Of a DNA stretch of 64,000 nucleotides, positions 30,593 to 43,189 are shown in pieces. Both the position numbers and the translations under genes were made by a program. The stretch lies in NCBI RefSeq assembly GCF_002775205.1, contig NC_036457.1:8386024-8450023 (forward strand), read 5' to 3'. The stretch's first letter is position 1; the number at the start of each line of letters is the position of its first letter. Source of the DNA: Xiphophorus maculatus (lineage: Eukaryota > Chordata > Actinopteri > Cyprinodontiformes > Poeciliidae). The notes beneath the pieces are model-generated. The model saw nothing but the letters and a program-made list of their open reading frames with translations, ran no database searches and was not told the origin of the DNA.

Positions 30593-33500
30593 ATGCAGCA
30601 ACCCAAGAGACTGTAAGTATGTTTTTCCTTTGTTTTTTTTTCTCTTTAAATATGTAGAATTGATTTTATCTTTGAAATTCCTTTAATTCCAGGTTTCTCT
30701 GGAACTTGATTGTGGCCCTTTTTGCCTTGGGTCAAGCATGGCCAAACATGATGATCAGTCCTCAGCCAAGTAAGCTTGACTTTCATCTGTTCAATCTCAT
30801 GAGCTTTTTAACAAGTGGTTTAACTAGCCTTCTCAACAGGCAGTGGTTTAAAGGCAGACTGTGTTGGTAATCTGATGAGGCTGACCCTAGATGAGGCTCT
30901 CGCATTGGGGAATCAGCTTGAAGTAGAAGCACTCAGTAAGTTTCAAGTTTGGTACGTTTTATCAGCTGCAGTGACTCTAGCCAAGGTGCAAGTTACTCAT
31001 ATGCTATCTCTGCCATCCAGATGGCACCCAGTACATCTTGTTGACACCCAGACTAGCTGCTCAGTGTGGCTACAGCATGGAGTCAGACCCCTGGGGCAAC
31101 ACTAGAATCTACACCTCTCTGCTAGGGTGCTTTGTTCAGAATAAGGTTTGTTTAAGTGCAGTGCAAAGATTCTGGCTTCAGCATAACTGGGCTTGGTGTA
31201 ATATCATAACTCTCTGGGTGTTTAGGATGACATGATGATTGGTGTTGGTCTGAAACTCAAAATCTACCGTCATAGTCCTTCTGATGTGATTAGTCACCAT
31301 GTGGCACAGACCTGCAGCTATACTCGCTGGGCCCCCCGAGAGATCCTTTGTGACAGGAACTACATGGAAGTGGGTCAAAATCTTTAAAATGACTTCACAG
31401 CTAATCTAGAGGATGGTTTGAAGTTATTTTATCTTGTAGGTTTCAAGATACATGGCTCCCCATGCTGAAGAGGACTTCCAACTCAATACAATCCCTGGTG
31501 TAAGTATAAATGGCTGGCAAGATTTTCCTAAAGCCTAGCTTTCCAGCCAAAATGGTAACTTTTTTTTTTCTCTCCCCAGACCTCTGAAGATGTGTCTGGA
31601 ATCTGGAAGATGACATTTTTCACTCCTGAACCTATGTCAATGGTCTTGAAAGAAGCCCAACAAGCTGGTTACAGTGCCATGACTACAGCTACTCGTGTGG
31701 TTGTACGAAGTCCTTACAACACAGCTGAGACTTATTCAGAGGCTGTAAGTAGAGTTGAAGTGTAAAACATTAGCTGCTTGAGCTGTAAGTGATACTAAAT
31801 ATAATCATAGGTTGCTGGAGTCCCCATGGAAGTATTGAAGGTGAGCATTTACCACAAGGCTCAAGATGGACTGAGTGTCTTCAACTTGGCAGCTGCTTGT
31901 CCCACAGGCAAGTCTCTAAATAATCAGGTTTTACATGACATTTGACTATCAATAGCCTGACTTATTGTTATGACCAGGTGGCCTCCTGTTCACTGAGGAC
32001 CTAATCTCTTGGCATGTACCTCGCCGTGTGACTCCTTTGTTGGATGGAAGCATTAGACTTGTAGAAATGAACATGGGAATCAATGGACTGAGGTTGGATA
32101 AAGCTCAGATGGCTGCAAAGGGGTACTATCTGTATATTACAGATTTCTATATTATTGTGGAGATCCCAATTGGCTCACCTGACGGCTACTACAAGGTTGG
32201 TTGAGGGCTCTTAATAAATGTATATTGTAACTTTCTAATATTAAATCTGCATGTTCAATTGCAGAGCCATGCACCAGACTTCCAGTACCACATCACCTAT
32301 ACTATTGAGCCAATGCTGGAAGTTTTTTGGAGGGCAGACCAAACTCAACAAGACACAAGATATAAGATCTTGTTCCCCATTACAACCCCACCAATGCCTC
32401 GTCCTCCCTACACCGATGACCGTAAGTTTCACTAAAAAGAACCTGAAAGTGGTGTGCTGCAAATTTTTAACATGTCTGGTCTTTCAGGTACTGTGCCAGA
32501 AATGAGGGAATTCAACCTTTATGTTGGAACATTCCTTCATGATGTGGAGCTGAGGAACATCACTTTTACTACTGGAGTCCTTACTGTAGAGGAGAGCAAT
32601 GCCAGAGGGTTCACTGTTCAGCAGCATGTATTTGACAATGGAACATCAGTCTTCTCTATCAAAGTTCCTTTTGATACTGATGTCATCTTCAAGCATGTAT
32701 GTTGGCTATTGCAGGTATTCTTGGCTTATTGGTCCACTTTTTTTAGTTAATCCTAAACTCTCCTCCTCTAAAGAATCCAGAGGTCTTGGTGACTACCTAC
32801 ACCCTCAGTGTAGTCTTTGGCTTTGTCATTCTGCCTGAGGAAAGTTCACTTGCTCATGCAGTGGAATTGCAGGCATCTCTTCAGGATGTTGGTAAGACTT
32901 GTAAAACCTGCACACAAACTTCCCTCTGCTCTAAATGGAAAAACTAAATGACTTTACTACTTCCAGTGTTGCCCACACTCACTGGCACTTGTGACCAGGA
33001 TCAGTTCTACATTATAGTGAAATATGGCAGCCAAGGGACCAACTTCAACACAATGGTTGGTGGGTTGGACTTGACTCCAGAGTTGGCAGAGGCCTACAAG
33101 TTTAAAGGCAATGCTACACATGGCACCATTAAAGTGCCATATGCAGCTACCAGCTCAGCTTTTGAGGTGAGACTGCAAATCTGAACTGTGTGGAGAGCAG
33201 AGACTGGGAACAGCAACACTTAATAGCTTCTCCCTCCAGTTGATCACAACAAATTCAATCCGAGCCAGGCTGGATGTGCTTGTGTGGGACCCAATTACCA
33301 ACTGGATTCTTTCTGACTTGTTCCTGGCCTGCTACTTCCCTTTGACAACCACCAGTAAGTACATGCATACAGCTACTAAACACTATTGCAGTGCATCTAA
33401 AACTTCCTCTTTTCCTTGAAGGGTGCTACCCCAATGGAACAATCAGTGCTTTGGCTGTGAAAGTGCAGTCTGTGCCCAATCTTGACCCAAGCTGGCTCAC

Positions 33501-34960
33501 TCTAAAGGACCAGTCCTGCACACCAGTCTCTAGCAATGATCGCTTTGCTCAGTTTATCTTCAGTGCTGACTCCTGTGGAACAACTAGAACAGTAAGTCAG
33601 TCAGTATTTAACTACCGTACTTGGATCAAGACTTAACTTGTATATTTTTCTTTAGTTCTTCGACAACTACATGATGTACGAAAATGAGATTAGCCTGTAC
33701 TACAACACTGAGAAGGGCCTTACCCACACGTCACCTGTTGACCCTGAATACAGGTAAGGCCAACTGACTTTTAATATGCTGTGGGATTTTTGCTGACTTC
33801 ATCTTTCTGTAGCCAAACTGTCTCCTGCTACTATGTGGTTAATGCCACACAAACGATTGCCTTCCATGCAAAGTCAAGACTATATGAGCCAAAGGCAGAG
33901 ATCGGCTCTGGACAAATGACTGTCCAAATGAGGTTAGCAACAGGTGAGGATGCTTCATGATCTAAATATCATGACTACTTGCTGTTGGACTTCTAATGAT
34001 ATATTTAAAAAATGGACACACTCCTCTCTAGATTCTTCATATCAGGACTTCTATGAAGCTGAAGACTATCCAGTGGAGAAATATTTGAGGGAGCCACTGT
34101 ACTTTGAAGTTGAGTTGGTGCAGTCAACTGATCCTCACTTGGCATTGATCTTGGATAACTGCTGGGCTACTCTCCAGAAAGAAAGGACCTCTCTCCCCAG
34201 CTGGGACATTATTGTAGCCAGGTAAAATAATCTTAAGCAACTTCAAATCCTTAAACTTGTGGTCAAATAACTTTACTTTCTGCTCCAGTTGTGCATACTC
34301 CGGCGATGGCTATGCAACAGTCTTCAATACCGTCTCAGTGGATGACAGAGTTTCTGTCCCTTCCCGCTACAAACGCTTTTCAATGAAGATGTTTGCCTTC
34401 ATTCAGGAAAAGCAGGTTCTGAAGCATGAGGTAAGTATCTAACTCAATGGTGCCCAAAGTCGGTCCTCAAGAACCTGCAGCCTACATGTTTTAATTTGCT
34501 TCGTAGTTTGATGCACCTAGATTAAATGACACATTAGAAGGCCTAAGATCCTTAACATGCTGAAAAATTTGTTGCTCCCACCAAGGAGAGAACTAAAACA
34601 TGTAGGATGCCAACCCTCAAGGACCAACTTTGGGCACACTGGTTTAACTTGACTGTAGGATTAAAAATCTGACTAATGGAAAATAACACTCTAATTTACA
34701 GGTTTATGTCCACTGTGACTTGGTAATTTGTGACACAACCAGCCCTGCAGAGGGTATCTGTCAAGGCCAATGTGCTAATCTTGCTGTGAAGGGTACTGCA
34801 AAACAAATGAGAAGGGGTAAGTTTGTCTAGTTAAAATAACATGCTCTTAAAATGGCAACTTTATCCAATCCTGATGTCTATTGCAGGACAAAGAAGCACA
34901 ACCTCAACCCACCAAAAGCAGATTTCCTCTGGACCTATTACAATGAACAGTTTTCAATAA
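30593..34960 (+). CDS. ZPAX-like egg-envelope protein, copy A (21 exons, 906 aa)
   Basis: Exons 30593-30612, 30693-30769, 30840-30935, 31021-31145, 31226-31369, 31440-31499, 31580-31744, 31811-31907, 31978-32195, 32265-32421, 32488-32696, 32774-32891, 32967-33166, 33240-33354, 33422-33591, 33656-33753, 33813-33943, 34032-34221, 34289-34430, 34702-34816 and 34887-34960. Phases all join. Start MQQPKRLFLWNLIVALFALG is a signal peptide. Residues up to about 495 hold Cys-bearing ZP-N-like modules as in ZP2/ZPAX; about 500-885 is a full ZP module (ZP-N then ZP-C). There is no membrane anchor after the module, as in fish ZP proteins; MRRGQR may be the cleavage site. Role by family: structural glycoprotein of the egg coat. 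Intron 8 uses a GC donor (31908). Introns are short (mostly 65-100 bp). The stop TAA lies inside AATAAA (34956-34961). ZPAX rather than ZP2 is inferred from length and architecture. Confidence 0.88.
34445..34641. mobile_element. hAT-type MITE in ZP copy A intron 19
   Basis: The inverted ends are GTGCCCAAAGTCGGTCCTCA on the left and the complement of TTGGTCCTTGAGGGTTGG followed by the same GCCCAAAG motif on the right. The central arms ACATGTTTTAAT/AACTAAAACATGT also pair. Flanks ATCTAACT and GTTTAACT could be a worn 8-bp duplication (6 of 8 match). Confidence 0.65.
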
Positions 34961-34961
34961 A
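34956..34961 (+). terminator. Poly(A) signal overlapping the stop of ZP copy A
   Basis: CAATAAATTCC: the TAA stop at 34958-34960 is part of AATAAA, so the 3' UTR is only the cleavage distance. Confidence 0.75.
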
Positions 34962-35929
34962 TTCCAAAAATAATCCTGCCTTTGACAATTTTATCTATTC
35001 TTGTGGTTAATCTTGGAAGCTTTTAATGGTTTAGCCACTAGATGGCAATTCTTCTATAGACATTTAAATCTGGCACTTGTAAAAACTTGATGACCTGAAG
35101 AGCTCTCCAAACTAGATTAACAGAACTACTAAAATCTTCAGGCAAATGAGCCACATTTTATCCTGAGAACTAAATTGCCAAGGGTTAAACATCTCTAGCT
35201 AAACTTAAATCTTATTGGACCTCCAGGGAAAAACTACTAGTAGGCACTAGAGTAATATTTTATTTTATTTTCTCAAATATCAACCAACCATTAGGTAAAT
35301 ATTTTGAGCTTCAAGTTTTCTAGAAAAAAAGTTACCAAACATTTTCTGGCCTGAAAATTCCTTGAAACTCTTGTCCACAACCACTAAATGTACACAACTC
35401 ATGAAAATGGCTCCAAATATTTTCTTATAAACAAGTGGGGAAACTGTAGCAGTTGTGTGGCTACTCCATGTTCTGAGACTATTGGCCTCCACCCAAAGTT
35501 TAATTTCTGAGCAACAGGGCATGTTTCTTCCATCCCCTGTTGGATTACCATGAAAGGACATTTTAAGCCACAAAATCCTACATTTATATTAATTTGCAAG
35601 TCACTGTCCTTTAGGAGAATTGAATTACACATGAATCAAACTGATCTCATGGGATTCTCTAGCATGCCAGTTGGGTAACTGTTCAAATTCAGCCTGAGAA
35701 AACAATCTTCAAAATGAATTAAGGTTGGGACTTTTCCCAAATGAGGAGTGTGGGTAAAATCTAGCAAAACTGTATGAATCAAATGAAGTTCATTTGCATA
35801 CCATTCCAGTAGTAAGACAGTCCAATGTGCTTTACATAATAAAATCAAAGTTTCACAGAAAACGCCATAATCAACAACTGAAACATTACATTTTGATGAG
35901 TGGCATGTACATCAAATATTCTGGTCAAT
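34962..35929. other. Spacer between the convergent ZP genes, left part
   Basis: AT-rich, no gene. Minus-strand ORFs of 70-97 codons here show no family resemblance. Confidence 0.45.
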
Positions 35930-36650
35930 TTATTGTGGTTCTAAAGAAACTCTAAACAGGTGGGTTTTCAATCTTGATTTAAAGAAACTCAGTGTCTCAG
36001 CAGTTTTGCAGTTTTCTAGAAGTTTGTTCCAGAGTTGTGGTGCTTGGAAGCTGAATGTTGGTTCTGGGAATCCTGACCAGAACCAGAAAATCTGATTGGT
36101 TGCATCAACCTTCCAGACCTATCTTTAATTCATTGTGGTGATAAACCACTCAGTGACTCACAAACAGTATTTTAATCTTTTTGTGGGAACACAAGGAGTG
36201 TGTTTCCACACACTGCCACTACAAGACTCTTGGTATTGATACATTTTTAGACAAACTGATGGGAGAAAGAGGGTGCAATTGACAGAAGGGGCATTCTGGA
36301 TCAGCTGTCTGATTTTTTTTTTTTTTTTAAATATATATAAATTTTATTTTTTTTTGGTGGACCAAAGACACTTTCAGTAATCAATACAACTAAAGAAATG
36401 CATGAGTGAGTTTCTCTAAATCTTGCTGAGAGATTAGTCCTAACCCTGGAAATGTTCAGGTGATTGGCAAACTTTGACCTGAATTTTTAAAGACAGTCCA
36501 TTACTACACTCAGAATTCAGGTCTGATTGCTAGTTTCTAGCTGTAATGACTGAAGCTGTGTGCCAACTCTAGATTGTTTCTCTTTAGGTCCAAAGAATTT
36601 CAGTTTTGTGTCATGATTGTAGCAAATATTTGCAATCTAGATTTACTCCA
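35930..36650 (-). mobile_element. Decayed LINE reverse-transcriptase fragment
   Basis: The plus strand reads the reverse complement of a common fish LINE C-terminal RT. CAGCAGTTTTGCAGTTTTCT with GTTTGTTCCAGAGTTGTGGT corresponds to the LWNKLPE..ETLSSFKSRLKTFLF end. CAAATCTTGCTGAGA-type and GGTCTGATTGCTAGTTTC phrases lie further in. It is broken by many changes and by a T/A-rich insertion at about 36308-36352. It is a different family from the LINE at 23276. Confidence 0.6.
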
Positions 36651-37169
36651 GTTTATAAGCACAATATTTCACCCAGTCCGTGCAAGACCACTGGAGTTGA
36701 TGCAGCCAAACCTAAAACCTGGAAATGATTCTTATTAAAGTGATTTAGAGCTGCAGCATGTTTAGTTAAAGTTGCAGATTCAGTTCAGTCACTGTAGCCA
36801 TTTACCAGGAAACTTTAACCCTTGTGTGATCTTTACATTCTGTTTACTCCCCTTGTCCTAAGGTTCAAAAATGACCTGCCCTACCAAATTGAACTTTAAA
36901 TCCAAAATCTATTATGCATGATGAAACAATTTATCAATTTAACTCTGTTTAATTCATTTTTTGTAACAATACAAAATGTGTTTTTTTTAAACCACAAACC
37001 AAGTATTGTGACAGTTTTCTTTTGCACAGTAAAGGTTTATTGTAATTATATAAATGTTGATTACTTAATTATACTGAGGGGAAAAAGGTCAACAATTTGG
37101 AACTTTTCTCAGCAGTTCATTCTTTTATACTTTTTAGGAAGTGAATTAGAAAATACCTTGTAACAATAA

Positions 37170-37500
37170 AATGTTCTGTGAACAACTTTCAACATCAGCT
37201 GTTATGTTAGTGTTGAACAATTTCACCATCTTATGTTGAACATTCTGCAAAATTGAGATGATCAACACAAGACAAAGAACATCTTCAGGAGATGTTAATC
37301 TGCTGAACATCCTCAGTTCAACATAAGGTGTTGAACTTAAGATGTTATGTTGAACATAAGACATTTAACAAAATGTTCAACTTGGGATCTTCAACATCTT
37401 CATGCTATAATGATTTTCTTCACTGTATGAAGCCACTCCTACATTGAACATATTCAGCACATGTTCAACATAAGACGTTCATCTTATGAAACCATGAAAA
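37170..37500. repeat. Degenerate GTTCAAC/GTTGAAC-rich repeat
   Basis: Variants of TTCAACATAAG and its complement CTTATGTTGAAC recur more than ten times in about 330 bp, in both orientations (37228, 37317, 37345, 37375, 37393, 37465). It looks like a worn tandem repeat able to form many small hairpins. It lies just beyond the 3' end of ZP copy B. Confidence 0.6.
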
Positions 37501-37881
37501 CCTAGGCATCAACATCTCAGCCACTGACTGTTTCAGTCTGAGAAGCAAGTATAACTGTATTTACCTTTAGATACAAGTGTTACAAGATCTCTCCTAATAA
37601 ACTAGTCTAAACCATGAACAAACCTACAGCACCAGTAACAGTAACATTAAAGGCATAGTTAGTTAAAGAAATTCTCAGCTTTACAGTTAAGTTTAAGGTG
37701 ATTAAATTCAACTTCACCATCTCTGCTTAAAACCCATCAGGTGCCATGTCTTCTAAAGTAACTTGTTAGGCTAAACGGTAGTGTTATTCACAAAAAGAAA
37801 GCAAATATTGAGACTAGCTTGCAGCTTAACCTGTGGTAGATTAAAAAGTCCAAATCCAGTTTCAAATGTAAGGGTTTATTT

Positions 37882-40800
37882 TTAAAGATTCAATCTTATT
37901 GGTCCAAGAGACACATATTCAAAGCCATAGACCTGTGAAACATCACGTTTTTGACCTGTGAAAAGGAGACATGGTAAGATTAATCTTTCCTCAAACAGAT
38001 TAAGTCTCCAGAGTGCTGTAGCATACCAAAGCTGAAGTCGTCCATCTCACCTTTTGTCGTCTGCTTTGGGTTTGAACATTGACCTCCACAAATGCCACCA
38101 AGGGGATTTTTGGAGTCACAGATCACAATGTCGCAATGCACAAAAAGCTGCAAGATTAAGATGTCATTTGGCTATACGTTTCAAATGTAACGAGATTTAT
38201 ACACCCAACCCAGTTTCGTAAGGTACCTTGGTACTCATGTCATCTTTGCCATCAGCAAAGGCAAACATCTGGATCTCAAACCGTTTGAAGTGGGAGGGAT
38301 ACCTAACCCTGGCATCAGTCCAAACAGGATGAAAGACTACCTGGTAAGGGTCAGCTGGGTTTGGACAGCTGCAGAAGGTGTCGAGTTAGTTATGAATGAA
38401 TCTTAAAGAGACTAGTCTCGATATTTTATTTTGCAACAGCTTCACCTTGACAAACTATGTCAAGTGTAACTGTAAAAATACCCATTAATTATCAGATCCC
38501 ATCTGGGTTGGGATGTTCTGTCTTTGCCTTGTGTTGCCCAGCAGTTTTCCAACTCAAGTGAAATCAGAGGATTAGTAGATTTCAGCAGCTCCACCTCAAA
38601 GTACAGTGGCTGTTGTAGATATTTTGCTATGGGATACTCTTCATAGTTTTGAAATGTGCTGTAGGAGTCATCTAAGAGATTAAGATGACATTTAGTCACT
38701 TAAATCAGTTGCCTTCTCAAATCTGAGGTTGAGTTTTAGTCAATCCTTACCCAAAGCAAGCCTCATTACAACTTGCAACTGGCCTTTAGAGTTTTCAGCA
38801 TAAGGTTCACTCCTGCGAAGTCTTGTGTTGAAGGCCACAGTCTGGCTTGTGTTGATGTCATAGAAACAGGAAATCTTTAAGCTGAGAATTTAAAGCAAAG
38901 TTTTAATACAATTCTCCACCCTTCAAGTTGTCAATCAGTTCTTAAGAGTTTAAAGCTGAGTCTTACTGATACTCTGGTTCCTCTGATGTTGGACTCTTTT
39001 TCATTAGAAGTTCATCTGGCAGTGAGATCTCATTCTCATATAGCATGGCATTTGTCATGAACTGAAAAAAGTTACAAGTTCAGCTGTGTTAGAAAGACAC
39101 CATGTAATCATTGAGTGCCAATGTACCTTCCTTGTTGTACCACATGAATTCACTGTGAAGACAAAGAAAGCATAGCGGTCATCACTGTGGACAGGGCCAC
39201 AGGAAGGATCCGCAAGGGTGAGCTGGCTGGGGTTCAGCAAGGGCACCGATTCCAGTTTTAAAGCCAGAGCAGTCATTGTGCCATTTGGAAAGCATTCTAG
39301 AAGAGAACATGTTTACCATCAGTTTTTAACAAGGTTACCAAATGTTAAGGTGGTTATAAAGGTAACTTGCCTGTGAGTGTTGAAGGAAAATTGCAAGCTA
39401 CAGATAATTCTTGAATTTGAGAATTAGTCTCTGGATTACTCAAAACTATATCAAGCCTGCTCCTAGTGGATGAAGCTTCAATGGCCTGAAAGGAGGAATT
39501 TTGCTTGAAATTAGACAGTTTGTCCCTTTAAAGATTAAAAACCTTCAGAGTCATACCTCCACTGCAACATCAGGAGCTGAAAATGGCACAACAAAACTGA
39601 AGTGGGTCCCGTTCTCCATAGAGTCATAATGCTGAGCCAAACTGGGGGTCATGTAGCGCTTCCCCACCATGGTCTGAAAGTTGTAGCCTGGGCTTCCATA
39701 TTTTACAAGGACATAGAAGTTATGGTTATCACAGCCACCAGAGACAGAGGGCGGGACTGTCAAAAAAAAAAAAATTAGGAGTGTTCAAATAGTGCAATTT
39801 GAATTATTCAAGTCTTTATAAATGCAGACCAATATCCTGGACGACAGCTTCCAAGTAGGCTTTGTGAGAGAATGAGACAAGCTGATCCAGGATCAGCAGA
39901 CCAAAGGTCAGGTGAAGGGAGTAGACTGTGACTCCCTCTCCAGTCTGATCAAGAGACAATATTAGAAGCATGCCAAACAAGACATTTCTCATCCATCTAA
40001 AATGTTTACCTGTTGCAAGACTGCAGGGTCTGCAAAGGGCACCTGGAGGGTAAAAACCTTCAAGCTGGTGTTAGGAGACATGTGTTCCAAGATGTTAAAG
40101 CCTCGGGCACTGCAGTCTGGCATGGATAGAACTTCAGCAGGGAAGGTAATGTTCATTAGAGCCACATCAGCAGCAAAATGTCCAAGCGTCATCCTGAACA
40201 TCTTCTCCCCTGGAACTGTATCTGCAGGAAGATGAAGGCATGAGACAAGCTTGCAAACAAAACGGTCAAAGAAATACATAGCCAGTTACTCACCGTCAAT
40301 AAGTTCTAAGGGTTGTGGTAGCAAATGTGTTGTGATATGAAAAAAGACTTTGTATTTCGTTTGTTCATGAGTAGCATCTTCTGTCCAAAGCAGCTCAAGC
40401 ATTGGCTCAATCATATAAGAGACGTAGTACAGATCACCTTGAATGTGGCTCTGCAGGAGTGTTTCAGTTCATGCAAAGGAAAGAAAGACAGATTAGCCAG
40501 CATTGCCTATCAGAGTACATTTTGCAAGCCTAAAGATACTTGAAACTTGCCAACAGCATGCTTCACACATTAAATGTCATAACCAGGTTACCTCATAGTA
40601 GCCACCAACACCCCCAATGGGAAGTTCAGTGACAATGTAGAAGTCATTGAGTGCTACAGAGTATTCTCGGGCCTGCATCTCCACAGCGTCAAGCCTTTGA
40701 CCATTTACGCCAAAATGCACCTCCAACAGATTAAACTGTCCAGAAGAAGTCATTGGGTCCATCTGCCAGGGCAGGTACCAGGTGATTGTGCTTTGAGTAA

Positions 40801-42613
40801 AGAAGACACTACCTGCAAGTTAGGCACAAGACCGATTAAGAGCATAAACAGATAACAGTTTTAATTTTGGCATGTGCAAAGCTGTGCTCAAGTCTTTGCC
40901 TTGTGAGCAGAAGCTGGTCATTTACTGCCAGGTTCTGCAATTAAGTTTGCCATCATTTGAGTCTTTGGAAGTGTATGCAAAGAATGTAGCTCCACGGCAT
41001 AGATATTGAAGCCATAGGGAAGCCTCTCAACACTGCCAAATGTCAAGACTCCTTAGACAAAACAAATGGTTCTTGAAAGTGTGCTTACCCTCTTGGATTG
41101 GACAAGCAGCTGCAGCATCAATTTGTGTTGCAAGCCACTTCTTTTCAAAGATCGTTGAAGTTTTGAAAATTCTCATGGGAACCCCCATTATCTGGATGTC
41201 AAAAATATAGAAATTTAATGAGTGACAAGCAAATATGAACCACGCCATGGAACAAGAGTACAATTATTGCACACAAGTCAAGATGTGCCAACTGAATCTT
41301 TGACAATGAGAAGCCCTAGTCATTTACTTCATATCTCTTGACCTATTGTGAACAAGTCAGATTAAGCAGTTCTCAGGCAACAATTGCCTTTTACTCACTG
41401 TCTGTATGAAAGTTTCTGGTGCAATCATTGGACTTCTCAAAACCAGCCTTGTAGGAGTATTTCCAATGCCATATCCACGTTGCTGTGCAGCAAGCAAACT
41501 CATAGGTTTCTCTCCCTCTGGTGTGAAAAACACAACGGTTGTAGCTTTGAATCCTGCATCCATAGACCGTTTCTGCATATCAGATACAAGAGGGCAACTT
41601 TTATTCAGGCATCCAGAAGTTAACCCCACTCAAAGTCAGGCAATCTCTAGAGTTCACCTCTGCAGCGCGACGAGGGTTTGACGGCTTTGAGCTGTGGATA
41701 GGATGCCCAGGCAGAGGAAAGTCTTCCGGAATTGCACGGTTTACTGACACCTAGAGGGGGTAAAAAAACAAAACAAAAAAACATGCCATTAGCTGTGAGA
41801 AACAACAGTTATTCAGATCAGTACCTAGATCTCAGTTCACTCACTTCCATGTAGTTATAGTCACAGATAACTTCTCTGGAGGCCCAGACATCATACTGGC
41901 AGGTTTCAGCCACCTGATACACCTCTTCTTGAGAAAACTGATTCCCTTGAAGGCGAAGTTGTAGTGCAGTTGTGAAGAGTTCATCATCCTGCAAAAAAAG
42001 GAGTGTCTCATCAGGTAAAGTGGCTTAAGGAAGTATTTTTTTATTGGTGAGAGCTTTAGTCTTGTTACCACATTTTGAGCAAAACAGTTTTGGAGGGAGA
42101 TATAAATTAAGGCATTCCCAAATGAGTCACTCTTCATGCTGAAGCCACACTGCGCCGCAATACTCGGTGTAACAACAATTGCCGTGTTATCTAGGATAAG
42201 ACAATTTACACATTTTCAGTTTTGGGTGCAAAATTTTGATTTACAAGAGCCAAAACAAGCAGAAGCTTACTAATGATAACAGCAACATCCAAAAGGCTTC
42301 CTCCAAGTGGTCCAACATCCACACGCATAATATTCCCCAAGCATTTTGCTCTGATATCTGCATTTAAAGAAGAAAAAGAGCTACATATGCAAGAAAAACC
42401 TGCAGAGTTGGCAAATCTCTGAAAATACACCACTTCAAGACAGATAGCCTTACTTATAGGGGGCTTCTGTTGAGCCTCTATGTTTGCAGCCACTAGCAAG
42501 AGAAAAATCCACCTGGGAATAAGAATTAAAAACATGAAACACCAAATCAGGAACAGGAGTCAAGTTTGATTCAATGAAAAACCATCACACCTCAATAAAA
42601 GAAAATGCTCCAT
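37882..42613 (-). CDS. ZPAX-like egg-envelope protein, copy B (21 exons, 906 aa)
   Basis: Minus-strand exons: 42613-42591, 42512-42454, 42357-42271, 42190-42069, 41988-41845, 41750-41658, 41572-41399, 41191-41089, 40809-40592, 40450-40294, 40221-40010, 39944-39830, 39756-39557, 39485-39371, 39296-39127, 39061-38967, 38881-38751, 38671-38482, 38368-38227, 38147-38051, 37955-37882. Phases all join. Start MEHFLLLRWIFLLLVAANIE is a signal peptide. Architecture equals copy A: ZP-N-like modules to about residue 500, then a ZP module, no anchor, and a dibasic GQKRD near the end. Ten exons have exactly the same length as in copy A; in exon 18 I count 36 of 64 identical residues. Intron 14 uses a GC donor. 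Exon 9 needs the acceptor ending at 40810, not the nearby CAG, to keep frame. AATAAA (minus) is at 37880-37875, two bases after the stop. A TATA-like TTTATAA lies at 42672-42665. Confidence 0.88.
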
Positions 42614-42664
42614 TGTACAGTCTGTGGGAAACTGGTAACCTCAGAGTTCCTATGTTTGCCACTT

Positions 42665-42761
42665 CTTATAAAGCTTGTCAAGAGAAAGGAACTCTGCAGG
42701 TCAACCCTTTGGATATCTAGGGAGAGTGTCCCTGTCCCTCGAACACAGCCACTCACAGGTG
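42665..42761 (-). promoter_or_regulatory. TATA and E-box before ZP copy B
   Basis: On the gene strand, CTTTATAAG lies about 55 bp before the ATG and CACCTG (42761-42756) about 148 bp before it. Copy A has CACCTG in the same orientation 143 bp before its ATG. This matches the FIGLA E-box layout of ZP promoters. Confidence 0.5.
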
Positions 42762-43189
42762 GATCCAATTACAGCCTTTTGGAGATAATTGTGTGGACAG
42801 CCTGAGCTAATGTTGATTTCCTGCCAACTGGTTTCTGCATTTTGTCTTGATCTATAAGATGTACGAAATGCTGCCAAGAAAAAGACTATGCATATAAAAC
42901 CAGCAAGTAGTTTGAAAGAAATTGAATTGGAAATAAAAATGCTTAGATATTTGTAACTCATCAGATTATTAAAAATACTAACAAAGGTTTTTATTTTATT
43001 TAAAACTCTGAATCTTTGGGTTTCTAATTTTACATTTTATGCAATAAATCCATTTATTTGGCTCAGTATGAGCAAATAAAAAACAGATTTGCTCACCTGG
43101 AAACGGAAAATGATTGCTATTTGGCAATATGTTATTATGCCAAATAGCTAATGATTAGTCAGACTGAAGGATGAGTGTCTATGGAGTTC

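Noticed and set aside
30442-30657. Upstream ORF as the start of ZP copy A
   Set aside because: It begins with GTG. The ATG at 30593 gives a 20-bp first exon that splices to a proper signal peptide, as in copy B.
40809-40814. First CAG as the acceptor of ZP copy B exon 9
   Set aside because: Using it breaks the frame. The TAG four bases on gives a 218-bp exon equal to that of copy A.
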